From an uncultured Alphaproteobacteria bacterium (lineage in GTDB: Bacteria > Pseudomonadota > Alphaproteobacteria > Micropepsales > Micropepsaceae), in the NCBI GenBank assembly GCA_903837555.1, contig CAILUV010000028.1, positions 1 to 64,000 of the forward strand: a DNA stretch of 64,000 nt, given 5' to 3'. Positions 26,654-36,193 of this stretch are shown here, one piece after another; within the stretch, counting starts at the first letter, position 1; each line of letters opens with the position of its first letter. The translations under genes and the position numbers were made by a program. The notes beneath the pieces are model-generated. The model was given only the letters and a program-made list of their open reading frames with translations, did no database searches and was not told the DNA's origin.

Positions 26654-27715
26654 ATGAGGCGCTTCGCCATACTCCTGGTCGTGCTGGGAGTGATTGGCGC
26701 CTGCGCCTTCGCCTGGGTGCAGGCAAGCTGGGACCAGCCCGGTCCCGCGCAAGGCGAAACCGTCATCCTGATACCGCCGGGCACCCGCGCCCATGCCGTC
26801 GCCCAGATGCTGGAAGACAGCGGCGCGGTGTCCAATGTCTGGCTGTTCGAATTCGGCCTGCGCACCCGGGGGCTCGCCGACAAGCTGAAGGCGGGCGAAT
26901 ATGCGCTGCCGGCCAACGCGTCGATGGGCGCCATCGCGGCGATCCTGGTCGAAGGCAAATCCATCCAGCACAGGCTGACGGCCGCCGAAGGCCTGACCAG
27001 CGACATGATCTGGAAGATGGTGCAGAACCACAGCGCCCTGTCGGGTGATGCCGGGCCTGTGCCGGAGGAAGGCACGCTGCTGCCGGAAACCTATCTGTTC
27101 ACGCGCGGCCAAAGCCGCAGCGGGCTGATCGACCAGATGCGCCGCGCCCAGGAACGCTTCCTGGCGATCAATTGGCCGAACCGGGTGGAGGACCTTCCCT
27201 ACAACACCATGCGCGAGGCCGTCATCCTGGCCTCGATCGTGGAAAAGGAAACCGCGCTGCCGTCCGAGCGGCCCCATATCGCCAGCGTCTTCGTCAACCG
27301 CCTCAAGATCGGCATGCGCCTGCAATCCGATCCCACCATCATCTATGGCATCACCAAGGGCTATCCGCTGGGCCGTGGCATCCGCCAGAGCGAGCTGGAA
27401 GGCGCCACGCCCTACAACACCTATGTGATCGGCGGTCTGCCGCCCACGCCCATCGCCAATCCTGGCAAGGAAAGCCTGGCCGCGGTGATGAACCCGCTCA
27501 AGACTCAGGATCTGTTCTTTGTCGCCGACGGCAAGGGCGGTCACGTTTTCGCCGCCACCATGAACGAGCACGCCCGCAACGTCGTGGCCTGGCGTAACAT
27601 CGAGCGCCGGGCGCGGCGCGAAGTGCAGGCCAGCGAAACGCTCAATGAAATCGGCAATGTGCCGGTACCGGACGCAATTTTGCCCGCTTTGCCCAAGCCC
27701 GCCGCGAAGCGCTGA
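26654..27715 (+). CDS. mltG: Endolytic murein transglycosylase MltG
   Basis: Inner-membrane enzyme that cuts nascent glycan strands and sets their length. A single N-terminal helix (AILLVVLGVIGACAFAWVQ) anchors a LysM-like region and the YceG domain. The catalytic Glu is in ILASIVEKETALPSERPHIASVFVNRL, followed by MRLQSDPTIIYG and GLPPTPIANPG. 353 residues. The position after fabF is typical of Alphaproteobacteria. Confidence 0.95.
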   Translation: MRRFAILLVVLGVIGACAFAWVQASWDQPGPAQGETVILIPPGTRAHAVAQMLEDSGAVSNVWLFEFGLRTRGLADKLKAGEYALPANASMGAIAAILVEGKSIQHRLTAAEGLTSDMIWKMVQNHSALSGDAGPVPEEGTLLPETYLFTRGQSRSGLIDQMRRAQERFLAINWPNRVEDLPYNTMREAVILASIVEKETALPSERPHIASVFVNRLKIGMRLQSDPTIIYGITKGYPLGRGIRQSELEGATPYNTYVIGGLPPTPIANPGKESLAAVMNPLKTQDLFFVADGKGGHVFAATMNEHARNVVAWRNIERRARREVQASETLNEIGNVPVPDAILPALPKPAAKR

Positions 27716-27769
27716 GGCGTGACAGGCATCAGGTGCGCGCGGTAAGTTCGCGTGCCACGGGAGTCGCCT

Positions 27770-28657
27770 ATGACAGTTGCCAGCATGACCGGATTTGCGC
27801 AGAGCGTGGGAAGCCATGGCGTGCTGCGCTGGCGCTGGGAAGCCAAGAGCGTCAATGGCCGCAGCCTGGATCTGCGACTGCGCACGCCGCCCGGCTATGA
27901 TGGGCTGGAAGCCCCCGCGCGTCGCATGGCGGGCGAACGCTTCCAGCGCGGCGCGTTCCAGATTTCCCTGAATGTCGAGCCCGATGCGGCGGTACGCGGC
28001 CTTTCTATCGACGCCGCCGCGCTGGCCAGCGCGGTCAGGATCGCGCGCGAGGTGGAAGCCGAAACCGGTCTTGCGCCGGCACGGGTCGATGGCTTGCTGG
28101 CCCTCAAGGGCGTGATCGTGCAGGACGAAGCCGAAGTGCTGGACGAGGCAGCGCGCGGGGCGCGCGATGCCGCGATCCTGGAAAGCCTCAGCGTGGCCCT
28201 GGACATGCTGGCCAAGGCACGTGGCAGCGAAGGCGCCAAACTGGCGGCTTTGCTGGGCAGCCAAATTGACGAGATCGAAAAGCTGACGGCGGAGGCGGCT
28301 GCGCTGGCCGCGGCCCAGCCCGCCGCCCTGAAAGCGCGGCTGGAATCCCAGCTCGCCGAACTGCTGGCGGGCGCGCCTGTGCCGCCCGAACGCCTGGCGC
28401 AGGAAGTGGCGCTGCTGGCGACGCGCGCCGATGTGCGCGAGGAGCTGGACCGTCTCACCGCCCATGTCCAGGACGCGCGCGCATTGATGGCGCAGGGCAA
28501 GGGCGTGGGCCGCAAGCTGGATTTTCTGGCCCAGGAGTTCAACCGCGAGGCCAACACGCTTTGCTCCAAGTCCTCGGACATCGCATTGACCCGCACCGGC
28601 CTCGCCCTTAAGGCGGTGATCGACCAGTTCCGCGAGCAGTCCCAGAATGTCGAATGA
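27770..28657 (+). CDS. yicC: YicC family protein (putative endoribonuclease)
   Basis: Homologue of YicC, reported in E. coli as an endoribonuclease involved in small-RNA turnover. Conserved ends are visible: SMTGFAQ and EAKSVNGRSLDLRLRTP at the N-terminus, and KLDFLAQEFNREANTLCSKSSD at the C-terminus. ATG 27770 (295 residues) has CGGGAG upstream and matches the family start; a GTG at 27752 is also in frame. It overlaps gmk by 11 bases, a common yicC-gmk arrangement. Confidence 0.93.
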   Translation: MTVASMTGFAQSVGSHGVLRWRWEAKSVNGRSLDLRLRTPPGYDGLEAPARRMAGERFQRGAFQISLNVEPDAAVRGLSIDAAALASAVRIAREVEAETGLAPARVDGLLALKGVIVQDEAEVLDEAARGARDAAILESLSVALDMLAKARGSEGAKLAALLGSQIDEIEKLTAEAAALAAAQPAALKARLESQLAELLAGAPVPPERLAQEVALLATRADVREELDRLTAHVQDARALMAQGKGVGRKLDFLAQEFNREANTLCSKSSDIALTRTGLALKAVIDQFREQSQNVE

Positions 28658-29276
28658 GAATATCAGCCGCCGTGGCCTGATGCTGGTCCTGTCCTCGCCG
28701 TCGGGCGCGGGAAAGACCACTCTGTCGCGCCGCTTGCTGGAAAGCGACAGGAACATCTCGCTGTCGGTTTCGGCCACCACCCGCGCCATGCGGCCCGGCG
28801 AAGTGCATGGCAAGGACTATCACTTCCTGAAAATGGAAGAGTTCGAAGCCTGGCTGGGCGAAGGGAAATTCCTGGAACATGCCATGGTGTTCGGCAACCG
28901 CTATGGCACGCCGTCGCATCTGGTGACGGACGAGCTGGGCGCAGGGCGCGATGTGCTGTTCGACATTGACTGGCAGGGCACCCAGCAGTTGAAAGAAAAG
29001 ATGCGCGACGATCTGGTCAGCATCTTCATCCTGCCGCCCAGCCATGACGAACTGGAGCGCCGCCTGAAAACCCGCGCCCAGGACAGCGACGAGATCGTGG
29101 CGGGGCGCATGGCCAAGGCGGCGGACGAAATCAGCCACTGGCCCGAATATGACTATGTCGTGGTCAACACCGATGTGGAAAAAGCGCTGGCCGACATTCA
29201 GGCGATCCTGAACGCCGAGCGCCTGCGTCGCAGCCGCCAGACCGGCATTTCCGAATTTGTCGGCCGGCTGATCTGA
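28647..29276 (+). CDS. gmk: Guanylate kinase
   Basis: Converts GMP to GDP using ATP. P-loop SSPSGAGKTTLSRRLL near residue 16, SVSATTRAMRPGEVHGKDYHF for GMP binding and DIDWQGTQQL are typical. 209 residues, normal. The ATG lies inside the last codons of yicC, so translation is coupled. Confidence 0.97.
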   Translation: MSNENISRRGLMLVLSSPSGAGKTTLSRRLLESDRNISLSVSATTRAMRPGEVHGKDYHFLKMEEFEAWLGEGKFLEHAMVFGNRYGTPSHLVTDELGAGRDVLFDIDWQGTQQLKEKMRDDLVSIFILPPSHDELERRLKTRAQDSDEIVAGRMAKAADEISHWPEYDYVVVNTDVEKALADIQAILNAERLRRSRQTGISEFVGRLI

Positions 29277-29329
29277 GCTTCCGCGCCTGTTTGTGCTATA
29301 CCGCACGAAGGGGAATCGCCGGGGGCACC

Positions 29330-30187
29330 ATGACTGACATTACGAATTCGCGGCGCGTTATTCTGGGCGCGCTTTTGTCGCTCGCGCCGGCGTAGGCCTT
29401 CGCGCAGTTCCAGCTTCCCATGGAAGCCTCCGACTATCTCAACCGCAAGATGGGCGGGTCGCCGTCCGCCGCCACCGCTACCACCGGGCCGGTGCCTGCG
29501 GGCGCCTCGCTCAGCCAGGGCCAGATCGGCGCGGGCCTGAAGGATGCGATGAAAGTCGCCTCGCGCCGGGTGATCGGCCAGGTCGGAAAGCCCGACGGCT
29601 TCTTCCGCGATCCCGCCATCCGCATTCCGTTGCCCGGATCTTTGGAGCGCATCGCCCAGCCGCTGCGCAGCGTCGGCGCCAGCGGGTTGCTGGACGATCT
29701 GGTGCTGCGGATGAACCGCGGCGCCGAACAAGCCGCGCCCAAGGCGCTGAACATTTTCGTCGATGCCGCATCCGGCATGAGTTTCGACGACGCCCGCGGC
29801 ATCCTCACAGGTCCGCAGGATTCGGTGACCCGCTATTTCGAGCGTACCTGTGCCGGTCCACTGACCACATCCTTCACGCCGATCGTGCGTTCCAGCCTGA
29901 ATGGCGCGGGCGCGATGCGGGCGCTGGATGCGGTGCAGGCCCGTGCGGGGAAAATACCGCTGATCGCCCAAGGCATGAATCTGGGGCAGGGGCTAGGACT
30001 TGGCCAAGGATTGGGCCAAGGGTTGGGCCAAGGACTGGGACAGGGCCTGGGCAATTTCGATCTTGTCACCTTCACCGTCGGCAAGGCGATGGAGGGGCTG
30101 TTCCACTATCTGGCGGTGGAAGAGCGCGAAATCCGCACCGACCCGGTGGCGCGTTCCACCACCCTGCTGCGCAATATCTTCGGCTGA
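29330..30187 (+). pseudogene. DUF4197 exported protein, signal peptide interrupted by an in-frame amber codon
   Basis: From ATG 29330, after GCCGGGGGCACC, the frame reads a signal peptide (MTDITNSRRVILGALLSLAPA), then TAG at 29393-29395, then AFAQFQLPMEA and on without a stop to 30187. The break sits just before the likely AFA cleavage site. A TAG to CAG change would restore LAPAQAFA. From ATG 29420 the remaining 255 residues match DUF4197 (DGFFRDPAIRIPLP, MNRGAEQAAPKA, SFDDARGIL). This family is predicted to be exported; function unknown. An LGQG repeat is near the end. A cytosolic product from 29420 is possible but would be mislocalised. Confidence 0.75.
29979..30054 (+). repeat. Short tandem repeat (12-bp unit) in the DUF4197 gene
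   Basis: About six imperfect copies of a TTGGGCCAAGGG-type unit code for Leu-Gly-Gln-Gly repeats. The repeat inserts a flexible Gly-rich stretch between the DUF4197 core and the last helix. Copies differ in third positions, so it is not freshly expanded. Confidence 0.85.
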
Positions 30188-30206
30188 TCCAAAGGCTGCG
30201 CGACTT

Positions 30207-31061
30207 TTAAAGTGGCCGCGCTGAAGCGCGGGCTAGCGCCGCGAACTGCATGATCGTCAGGTCTTCAGGACGGGCGGTGGGATCGATCCCGGCTTTTTGC
30301 GCCAGTGCTTCGCCGCCCAAGGGCTTCAGCGACTGGCGCAGCATCTTGCGGCGCTGGCCGAAGGCGGCGGCGGTGACTTTTTCAAGATCCGAAAGATTGC
30401 ACGGCGCCAGCGGCTGCTCGCGCGGCTCCAGCCGCACGATGGACGACGTCACCGAGGGCGGCGGCACGAAGGCGCTCGGGTTGACGTCGAACAGGATTTT
30501 TGCGGTGCATCGCCACTGGGCCAGCACCGACAGCCTTCCATAATGTTCGGTACCGGGTTGGGCGGTGATGCGCTGCGCCACTTCCTTCTGGAACATCAGG
30601 GTGAGACTGGCCCAGACAGGCGGCCAGCTCTCCACCGTGAGCCATTTGATCAGGATCGCGGTGCCGACATTGTAGGGCAGGTTGGCTGCAACCCGTGCCC
30701 CGTTTGGCAGGATTGCGGTTTCATCCAGCGTCATGGCGTCGGCAGAAATCACTTCCAGCCTGCCAGGCCATGCGGCGGCAACCTGCTCCAGCGCCGGCAG
30801 GCAGCGCGCATCGCGTTCCACCGCAATGACTTTGCCCGCGCCTTCGCTCAGCAGCGCCCGTGTCAGGCCGCCGGGGCCGGGCCCCACTTCGTAAAAGGTG
30901 CCGCCATCTTCGGCGCCGGCGGCGCGCGCGATCTTGCCGGTCAGGTTGAGATCGAACAGGAAATTCTGGCCCAGCGATTTCTTGGGCGCCAGGCCGTGCG
31001 CGGCAATCACTTCGCGCAGGGGCGGCAGGCCATCGCCGCCGGCTTTACTTGAATCGGGCAT
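30207..31061 (-). CDS. rsmA: 16S rRNA dimethyladenosine transferase RsmA (KsgA)
   Basis: Dimethylates two adjacent adenosines near the 3' end of 16S r[19 protein letters not shown] at the N-terminus, the SAM site [14 protein letters not shown] and catalytic [10 protein letters not shown] are canonical. 284 residues. Its start lies inside the 3' end of pdxA (17-base overlap). Last gene of the surA-pdxA-rsmA set. Confidence 0.96.
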   Translation of the reverse strand: MPDSSKAGGDGLPPLREVIAAHGLAPKKSLGQNFLFDLNLTGKIARAAGAEDGGTFYEVGPGPGGLTRALLSEGAGKVIAVERDARCLPALEQVAAAWPGRLEVISADAMTLDETAILPNGARVAANLPYNVGTAILIKWLTVESWPPVWASLTLMFQKEVAQRITAQPGTEHYGRLSVLAQWRCTAKILFDVNPSAFVPPPSVTSSIVRLEPREQPLAPCNLSDLEKVTAAAFGQRRKMLRQSLKPLGGEALAQKAGIDPTARPEDLTIMQFAALARASARPL

Positions 31062-31989
31062 CGGCCATGTCCGCGGCCATCTTCACCGCTGCGATCATGC
31101 TGCGGGCATCGGCCTTGCCCGTGCCGGCGATGTCGAACGCCGTGCCATGATCAGGCGAGGTGCGCACGATGGGAAGGCCCAGCGTGACATTCACGCCGTC
31201 CCAGAAGCTCAGCGTCTTGATCGGGATCAATGCCTGGTCGTGATACATGCACAGCGCTGCGTCATAAGTCTTGCGCGCTTCCTCGTGAAACAGCGTATCG
31301 GCGGAAAGCGGTCCGGTAACGGCAAAGCCGCGCGCCTTCAGCGCCGCCACGGCGGGCGCGATCACGGTCAGGTCTTCATCGCCCATCACGCCGTCTTCTC
31401 CGGCATGGGGGTTCAGGCCCGCCACCGCCAGGCGCGGCAACAGAATGCCGAAATCGCGGCGCAGCGCGGTCAGCACGATTTCGGCTGTCGCGAAAACGGA
31501 AAGCTTGTCGATGGCTTTGGGCACCTGCGCGACGGGCATGTGGATGGTGAGCGGCACCACGCGCAGCTTGTCGCTGGCCAGCATCATCACAGCGCGGGGC
31601 GCGCCCGTCAGGTGCGCCAGGAATTCGGTATGGCCGGGAAAGCCAAAGCCCGCGCCCTGCAGCACCGCCTTGTTGATCGGCGCGGTGACAACCGCGGCCG
31701 CTTCGCCCGCCAGGCAGGCTTTCACGGCGATCTGGATGGCCTCAATGACCGCCGCGCCATTGGCGCGGTCCGGCTTGCCGGGTTTTGCGGCGGCGCGTGC
31801 GCTGGTGGCGATCAGGGCGTTCTGGTGACGGGCAAAGATGCCGGCATCGCCAACCAGCCTGAGGGGATGGTCACCGATGCGTCCGCTGAAATGCTCGAAG
31901 GCCGCCTGCGCCACCTCGGGGCCGATGCCCGCAGGCTCGCCCATGGTGAGGAGGATCGGTAACGTCTTTGCGTTACCGGATGATGGCAT
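31045..31989 (-). CDS. pdxA: 4-hydroxythreonine-4-phosphate dehydrogenase
   Basis: NAD-dependent enzyme of the DXP-dependent pyridoxal phosphate pathway. [13 protein letters not shown] opens the protein; the three metal-binding histidines lie in [18 protein letters not shown] and [10 protein letters not shown]. 314 residues. The ATG overlaps the surA end by 17 bases, so surA-pdxA-rsmA are translationally linked, as in many Proteobacteria. Confidence 0.95.
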   Translation of the reverse strand: MPSSGNAKTLPILLTMGEPAGIGPEVAQAAFEHFSGRIGDHPLRLVGDAGIFARHQNALIATSARAAAKPGKPDRANGAAVIEAIQIAVKACLAGEAAAVVTAPINKAVLQGAGFGFPGHTEFLAHLTGAPRAVMMLASDKLRVVPLTIHMPVAQVPKAIDKLSVFATAEIVLTALRRDFGILLPRLAVAGLNPHAGEDGVMGDEDLTVIAPAVAALKARGFAVTGPLSADTLFHEEARKTYDAALCMYHDQALIPIKTLSFWDGVNVTLGLPIVRTSPDHGTAFDIAGTGKADARSMIAAVKMAADMADARFK

Positions 31990-33760
31990 CGGGCCGGCTG
32001 TCGTCGCGCACCTGAATGTTCGACGCGCGCCGCAGGTCGCGCAGATAGCGCCGCGCCAGCGCTGAAATCTGGGACTGGAACAACTGGTCTTCCACCTGCT
32101 GGCGCGTGGGCATCACATAGGCTGTCTTGAGCTGCGGGCGCTGGTCGCAGCGCACGATCAGCTCGATGCCGGCGTCCGAGATGAACGGCACCGCCGCATC
32201 GCCCGGGCCGCTATTTTCCATCGCCTTCTGAATCTGCGGGCTCAGATCGCCCAGCCGGATGTTGCCCAGGTCGTTATAGACCGTGCCCTGCATCTGCTTG
32301 TGGACCTGTTCCAGCGTGGCGCAGCCATTGAAGCGTTGCTGCAACTGGACGGCCACCGCCATCACATTGTCGAGTTCGGACTTGGGGCTTTTGGGATTCA
32401 CCGGGAACAGGAAACGCGCCAGCGGCAGGGTGCCGGCCGGGCCGGTGACGCCGGTCTTGGCGGTTTCGATCTTGGTGCCCAACGGCTCCTGGCGTTCGCG
32501 CAGGCCCAGAATGTAATAGCCACCAGCCGAACGCACCGGCTCGGAAATCTCGCCCACCGCCAGCTTGGCCAGCACGCTGTTCAGCTCCGGAGCAAGCTGG
32601 CCGTCATTGATCCAGCCCATGTCGCCATTGGTGGCGGCGCTGGGATGCTGGCTGAACTGGCGCGCGACCATCGCGAAGGGCGCGCCCTGGCGCAGTTGCA
32701 CCAGGATATTCTCGGCGTCCTTTTTGACCTTGCCGTCCTGCTCGGGATTGTCGACGGGCAGGAAGATTTCCATCACGCGGTAATGCGGCTTGTTGGCGCC
32801 TTCGGCATGGCGGCGCATTTCGGCGTCGACCATTTCGGGCGTGATGTTCACGCGGTCGCCATACTGGTCCTGCACGGCCTTCATCCAGGCGATCGAGGCG
32901 GTGATCTGCGAGCGCAGCGCCTCTTCGCTGGCGCCGGCGGCGGTCAGGGTCTGGCGCAGTTGCTGGATGGTGAACTTGTTGTCCGACATCATCGCATTGA
33001 TGCGCTTGTCGACTTCGGTGGGGCTGACGGTGATCTTCTTCTTCACCGCTTCCTGAAGCTGGAGCTTCTCCGATTCCAGGGTTTCCAGAATCTGCGCGCG
33101 GATGCTCTTGCGCTGTTCGGGGGTGAGCTGCTGGTTGATGCCCGACGTCGCCAGGTACAGCGCGACGCGCTGGCGCACTTCATAGTCTGAAATGGATTCG
33201 TCGTTCACCGTGGCGACGATGGAATTGGAATCGTCCGGATCGCCTTGCGGCTCGGCAGCCTTGGCATCGGCGGGCGCCGTGCTGGCTTCCTGGATCGCCG
33301 GCACGAAAGCGGGTTGCGCGGGCGTGGCAGACGCTGTTGCTGTCGGCGCGGTGGTGGACGGCGTCGCGGTCGCGGCGGGCGGCGTGGTGCTGGTGACTGC
33401 CGGCGGGGCGGCAGACGCAGCGGATGCGGCAGGCGCAGGCGTGAAGGGGGCAGCCGCGCGCGGTGTGGGCGCCACGGGCGCCGACACAACGGGCGCAGGT
33501 TCAGCCGTCGGCGCGGCGATATCGTCGGTGGTCGGGGCCGCATCGGCGGTGGGCGCGGCCACGTCGTCGGTAGTCGGTGGCGCGATGTCCGCCTGGGCGG
33601 TGCGTGTGGGCGCGGGTGCCGGCCCGGCAACGGGTGCATTCGGCGCCTGTTGGCCCGGCACGGCGGGAACGGCAGGCGCACGGTTGTCCTGCGCCAGACC
33701 CGGCGCGCTCGCCCATATCAGCGCGGCAGCGCCCAGCAAGAGTCTGTTGGTAATTCGCAT
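31973..33760 (-). CDS. surA: SurA-like periplasmic chaperone/peptidyl-prolyl isomerase with long Pro/Ala/Thr linker
   Basis: Periplasmic chaperone for outer membrane proteins. The start at 33760 gives a signal peptide MRITNRLLLGAAALIWASAPGLAQ; the frame runs further upstream but without signal features. Residues about 25-165 are low-complexity, rich in Ala, Pro, Thr and Asp, with repeats like TTDDVAAPTADAAP. The SurA N-domain follows (VATVNDESISDYEVRQRVALYL), then a parvulin domain (MVARQFSQHPSAATNGDMGWI ... SAGGYYILGLRERQ) and a C-terminal helix. 595 residues against about 430 in E. coli; the linker accounts for the difference. Confidence 0.9.
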   Translation of the reverse strand: MRITNRLLLGAAALIWASAPGLAQDNRAPAVPAVPGQQAPNAPVAGPAPAPTRTAQADIAPPTTDDVAAPTADAAPTTDDIAAPTAEPAPVVSAPVAPTPRAAAPFTPAPAASAASAAPPAVTSTTPPAATATPSTTAPTATASATPAQPAFVPAIQEASTAPADAKAAEPQGDPDDSNSIVATVNDESISDYEVRQRVALYLATSGINQQLTPEQRKSIRAQILETLESEKLQLQEAVKKKITVSPTEVDKRINAMMSDNKFTIQQLRQTLTAAGASEEALRSQITASIAWMKAVQDQYGDRVNITPEMVDAEMRRHAEGANKPHYRVMEIFLPVDNPEQDGKVKKDAENILVQLRQGAPFAMVARQFSQHPSAATNGDMGWINDGQLAPELNSVLAKLAVGEISEPVRSAGGYYILGLRERQEPLGTKIETAKTGVTGPAGTLPLARFLFPVNPKSPKSELDNVMAVAVQLQQRFNGCATLEQVHKQMQGTVYNDLGNIRLGDLSPQIQKAMENSGPGDAAVPFISDAGIELIVRCDQRPQLKTAYVMPTRQQVEDQLFQSQISALARRYLRDLRRASNIQVRDDSRPDAIIR

Positions 33761-33833
33761 CGTCTGTTTGTTCGTGGACCGCACAGCTGGGATCGTCCTC
33801 GCCAAAATCGGCGTTCGCCCCTAACCCGCTGCC

Positions 33834-33861
33834 AAAATAAAGAATTTTGCGCTGCAATCAA
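33834..33861 (-). promoter_or_regulatory. Candidate promoter for surA-pdxA-rsmA
   Basis: On the - strand TTGATT (33861-33856) and TATTTT (33839-33834) are spaced by 16 bases in the 130-base gap between lptD and surA. This would let the surA set be expressed independently of lptD. Confidence 0.4.
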
Positions 33862-33890
33862 GGCGCGAACCCCTCGCAACCCCAGCAAAA

Positions 33891-36113
33891 TCAGGGGTGG
33901 GTCAGGGCGAAAACGTCCCGTGGGAACAGGGAGAAGGGCTGGATCGGGGTGTCGCCGGTTTTGAGATTAAACCGCAGAATCACCGAGGTGGAGGGTGGCA
34001 CGCCCAGGATCACGTCCTGGGTGAATTTACGCCGGTAGGCCACGGAAATGGCCAGGCATTCGTCCTCATAACCCAGGCCAAACTCGGTATTGAGGAACTT
34101 TTCCGACTGCAGGTCGCGCTGGCCCGCCACAAAGACCTGCCAGTTGCGCCAGACATTGAGGTCGAGCTGGGCGTTGATCTCCTGGCGGCTGGGCAGGCCC
34201 AGGGTAAGGGCGGAGGTCGGAAGCTGCACATAGCTGACCTGCACCGAGGAGCGGCCGCGTGTCCCCGTGACGTAAATTTCATGCCGCCGGACAGTGCCGT
34301 TGCCCCGGTCCACCGAAATGCGGTCGGTGATGTCGAGGTTGGGGAGCTTGACCGAAAAGCTGCCCACCAGGTCCGAGCTGGTGCCGCTGTTGCCCGACAG
34401 CCGCGCGAACAGCGGATCGGGCGGACGCAGGCGATAGGTCTGGCCGAACTGCGTCTGCACCTTGCCGCCGCGGAACAGCGCTTCGGCCATCATGCCGACA
34501 TTGGCGCGCGGCCCGGTTTCGATCAGGTCGTAGCCGGGCACCTGGTTGAAGCTGAAGACATTGTTGTCGTCGAATTCGAAATTGTTGGAGTCTTCGATGC
34601 GCAGGTTCGCCGGATTGCCGCCATAGGGCTGGGCGATCACTTGCGCGATGGGCTGCACGATGTAGGACCGGCCGCTGCCGCCCTGCGCCACGAACGGCCA
34701 GCGCCAGTCCAGCGCCGCAAAGGCCGTGCCGCGTTTGACGGTGTAGTCGCTGGCGGGCGTGGCGCCGGCCGCCGGCACGTCGAAGTGATAGCCGTCGCCG
34801 CGCGCATTCAGGACAAAGGTCCAGATCTGGCCGTCGCCGAACACGAAGGGCTTTTTCCACTCCGCCTCGCCGGTCAGGCGGTGGCTGTTGCGGCCCGTGC
34901 GCCGGCCCAGCGCGACGCCGTTAAGGTCGAAGCGGAACGCGCCGCCCGCCACTTTCTGGGTGGGAATGAATGAAGCTTCCAGTCGCGGCAGCACATAGGG
35001 AATGGCTGCCTGGATGTCGCTGGAGCGCAGGCCCTGGAAGTAATAGCTGGTCAGCGCGAAGCGCGAGCGGCCCGGGGAGCCTTCCACGAAAATGTCGCTC
35101 ACCAGCCGGTCCAGGAACGAGATGTCGTAGAACCGCATATAGGCATTGTTGGTCGTGGTCTGCACGTCAAAGCCGGTGCGCCACTCTTGCGTGAAGTTGT
35201 GCCGCCCCGAGCCGAACAGATGGCCATAGGTCTGGTTGCGCGCCGTGCCCGACAGTCCGCCTTCCTGATTGTAGGCGCCGCTGCCCTGCAGCCACATGCC
35301 GCCCTGGTTCCAGCGGACGCGATATTCCGCTTCCAGAAGCTGGCCGCCATTGGTCGAGGCCATGGGTGACAGCGTCATGTCCTGGCTCTGGTTCAGCGCG
35401 ATATAGACCGGCGCGCGCAGGAAGTAGCCGATCTTGGTGGAGTTGCCGGCTTCGGGCGTCAGCAAGCCGCTGGCATAGCGCACGGTGGGATCGGGCACCG
35501 ACATCACCGGCAGCCAGGCGACGGGAACGCCACCCACTTCCATCACCGCGTTGCGGAATTTGACCTTTTTCGCATCCTGGTCATAGACCACGCGCTCGGC
35601 CCTGACCTGCCACAGTGGCGTGCGGCTGCCGGTCTTCTGGCAGATGGTGCAGGGCGAATAGACGGCGCGATTGGCGATCACGGTATTGTCGTTGATGCGT
35701 TCGGCGCTGCGGGCCGCCAGCCGTCCGGTCTTGCCGATCAGCGCGCCGAAGCCCTTCAGCGCGCCGTCGCGCATGCGGTCGGTCAGCACGACTTCGTCGG
35801 CGAAGGCGACATTGCCGCGCGCATCCATCAGGCTGACCTTGCCGCGCGCCGTGATCGTGTCGGTGGTCTGGTCATATTCGACCCGGTCGGCCATCAGCGT
35901 CCGGCCCTGGTCGGAAATTTCGACATTGCCCACCACCGAGACGATCTTGCGTTCGTCGTCGTAAACGACTTCCTCGGCCTGCAGATAGATCGGCTCGCGC
36001 TCGGTCGCCGGTTTGACCGTGCGCGACGGGGGCGCATTGATCTGGGCCGCGGCCTGGGCGATCAGCGGCAGCAGGGCGCAGGCGCCCAGCGCCGCCAGCC
36101 GGAAGGATGTCAT
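33891..36113 (-). CDS. lptD: LPS-assembly protein LptD
   Basis: Outer-membrane beta-barrel that inserts LPS in the outer leaflet together with LptE. A signal peptide (MTSFRLAALGACALLPLIAQAAAQ) precedes an OstA/LptA-like domain (YLQAEEVVYDDERKIVSVVGNVEISDQGRTLMADRVEYD) and the barrel from about residue 220. The CTIC pair near residue 158 belongs to a motif conserved in this group. 740 residues. GGGGAGGA lies before the start. A terminator separates it from lptG upstream. Confidence 0.94.
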   Translation of the reverse strand: MTSFRLAALGACALLPLIAQAAAQINAPPSRTVKPATEREPIYLQAEEVVYDDERKIVSVVGNVEISDQGRTLMADRVEYDQTTDTITARGKVSLMDARGNVAFADEVVLTDRMRDGALKGFGALIGKTGRLAARSAERINDNTVIANRAVYSPCTICQKTGSRTPLWQVRAERVVYDQDAKKVKFRNAVMEVGGVPVAWLPVMSVPDPTVRYASGLLTPEAGNSTKIGYFLRAPVYIALNQSQDMTLSPMASTNGGQLLEAEYRVRWNQGGMWLQGSGAYNQEGGLSGTARNQTYGHLFGSGRHNFTQEWRTGFDVQTTTNNAYMRFYDISFLDRLVSDIFVEGSPGRSRFALTSYYFQGLRSSDIQAAIPYVLPRLEASFIPTQKVAGGAFRFDLNGVALGRRTGRNSHRLTGEAEWKKPFVFGDGQIWTFVLNARGDGYHFDVPAAGATPASDYTVKRGTAFAALDWRWPFVAQGGSGRSYIVQPIAQVIAQPYGGNPANLRIEDSNNFEFDDNNVFSFNQVPGYDLIETGPRANVGMMAEALFRGGKVQTQFGQTYRLRPPDPLFARLSGNSGTSSDLVGSFSVKLPNLDITDRISVDRGNGTVRRHEIYVTGTRGRSSVQVSYVQLPTSALTLGLPSRQEINAQLDLNVWRNWQVFVAGQRDLQSEKFLNTEFGLGYEDECLAISVAYRRKFTQDVILGVPPSTSVILRFNLKTGDTPIQPFSLFPRDVFALTHP

Positions 36114-36150
36114 CAGACGTCCTCCCCGTGCGGATGCGTCAGCAGACGCG

Positions 36151-36193
36151 CCAAAAAAGAAAAGCAGGAGGGCGGCATTAGCCGTCCTCCTGC
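36151..36193 (-). terminator. Intrinsic terminator overlapping the end of lptG
   Basis: On the - strand GCAGGAGGACGGC-TAAT-GCCGCCCTCCTGC forms a 13-bp stem with one G-T pair, followed by TTTTCTTTTTT (36163-36153). The left arm encodes the last lptG codons and the loop holds the TAA stop. It should end or attenuate lptF-lptG transcription before lptD. Confidence 0.85.

Noticed and set aside
26582..28813. 743-residue antisense frame over fabF, mltG, yicC and gmk
   Set aside because: Crosses four well-supported genes on the other strand and shows no recognisable domain.
29393..29395. TAG decoded as pyrrolysine or another amino acid
   Set aside because: It lies in a signal peptide, where no special residue is expected, and many genes nearby use TAG as a normal stop (e.g. 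radA region, secD, surE).
29979..30054. Possible CRISPR or minisatellite array
   Set aside because: The 12-bp units are contiguous, in frame and coding; there are no spacers.
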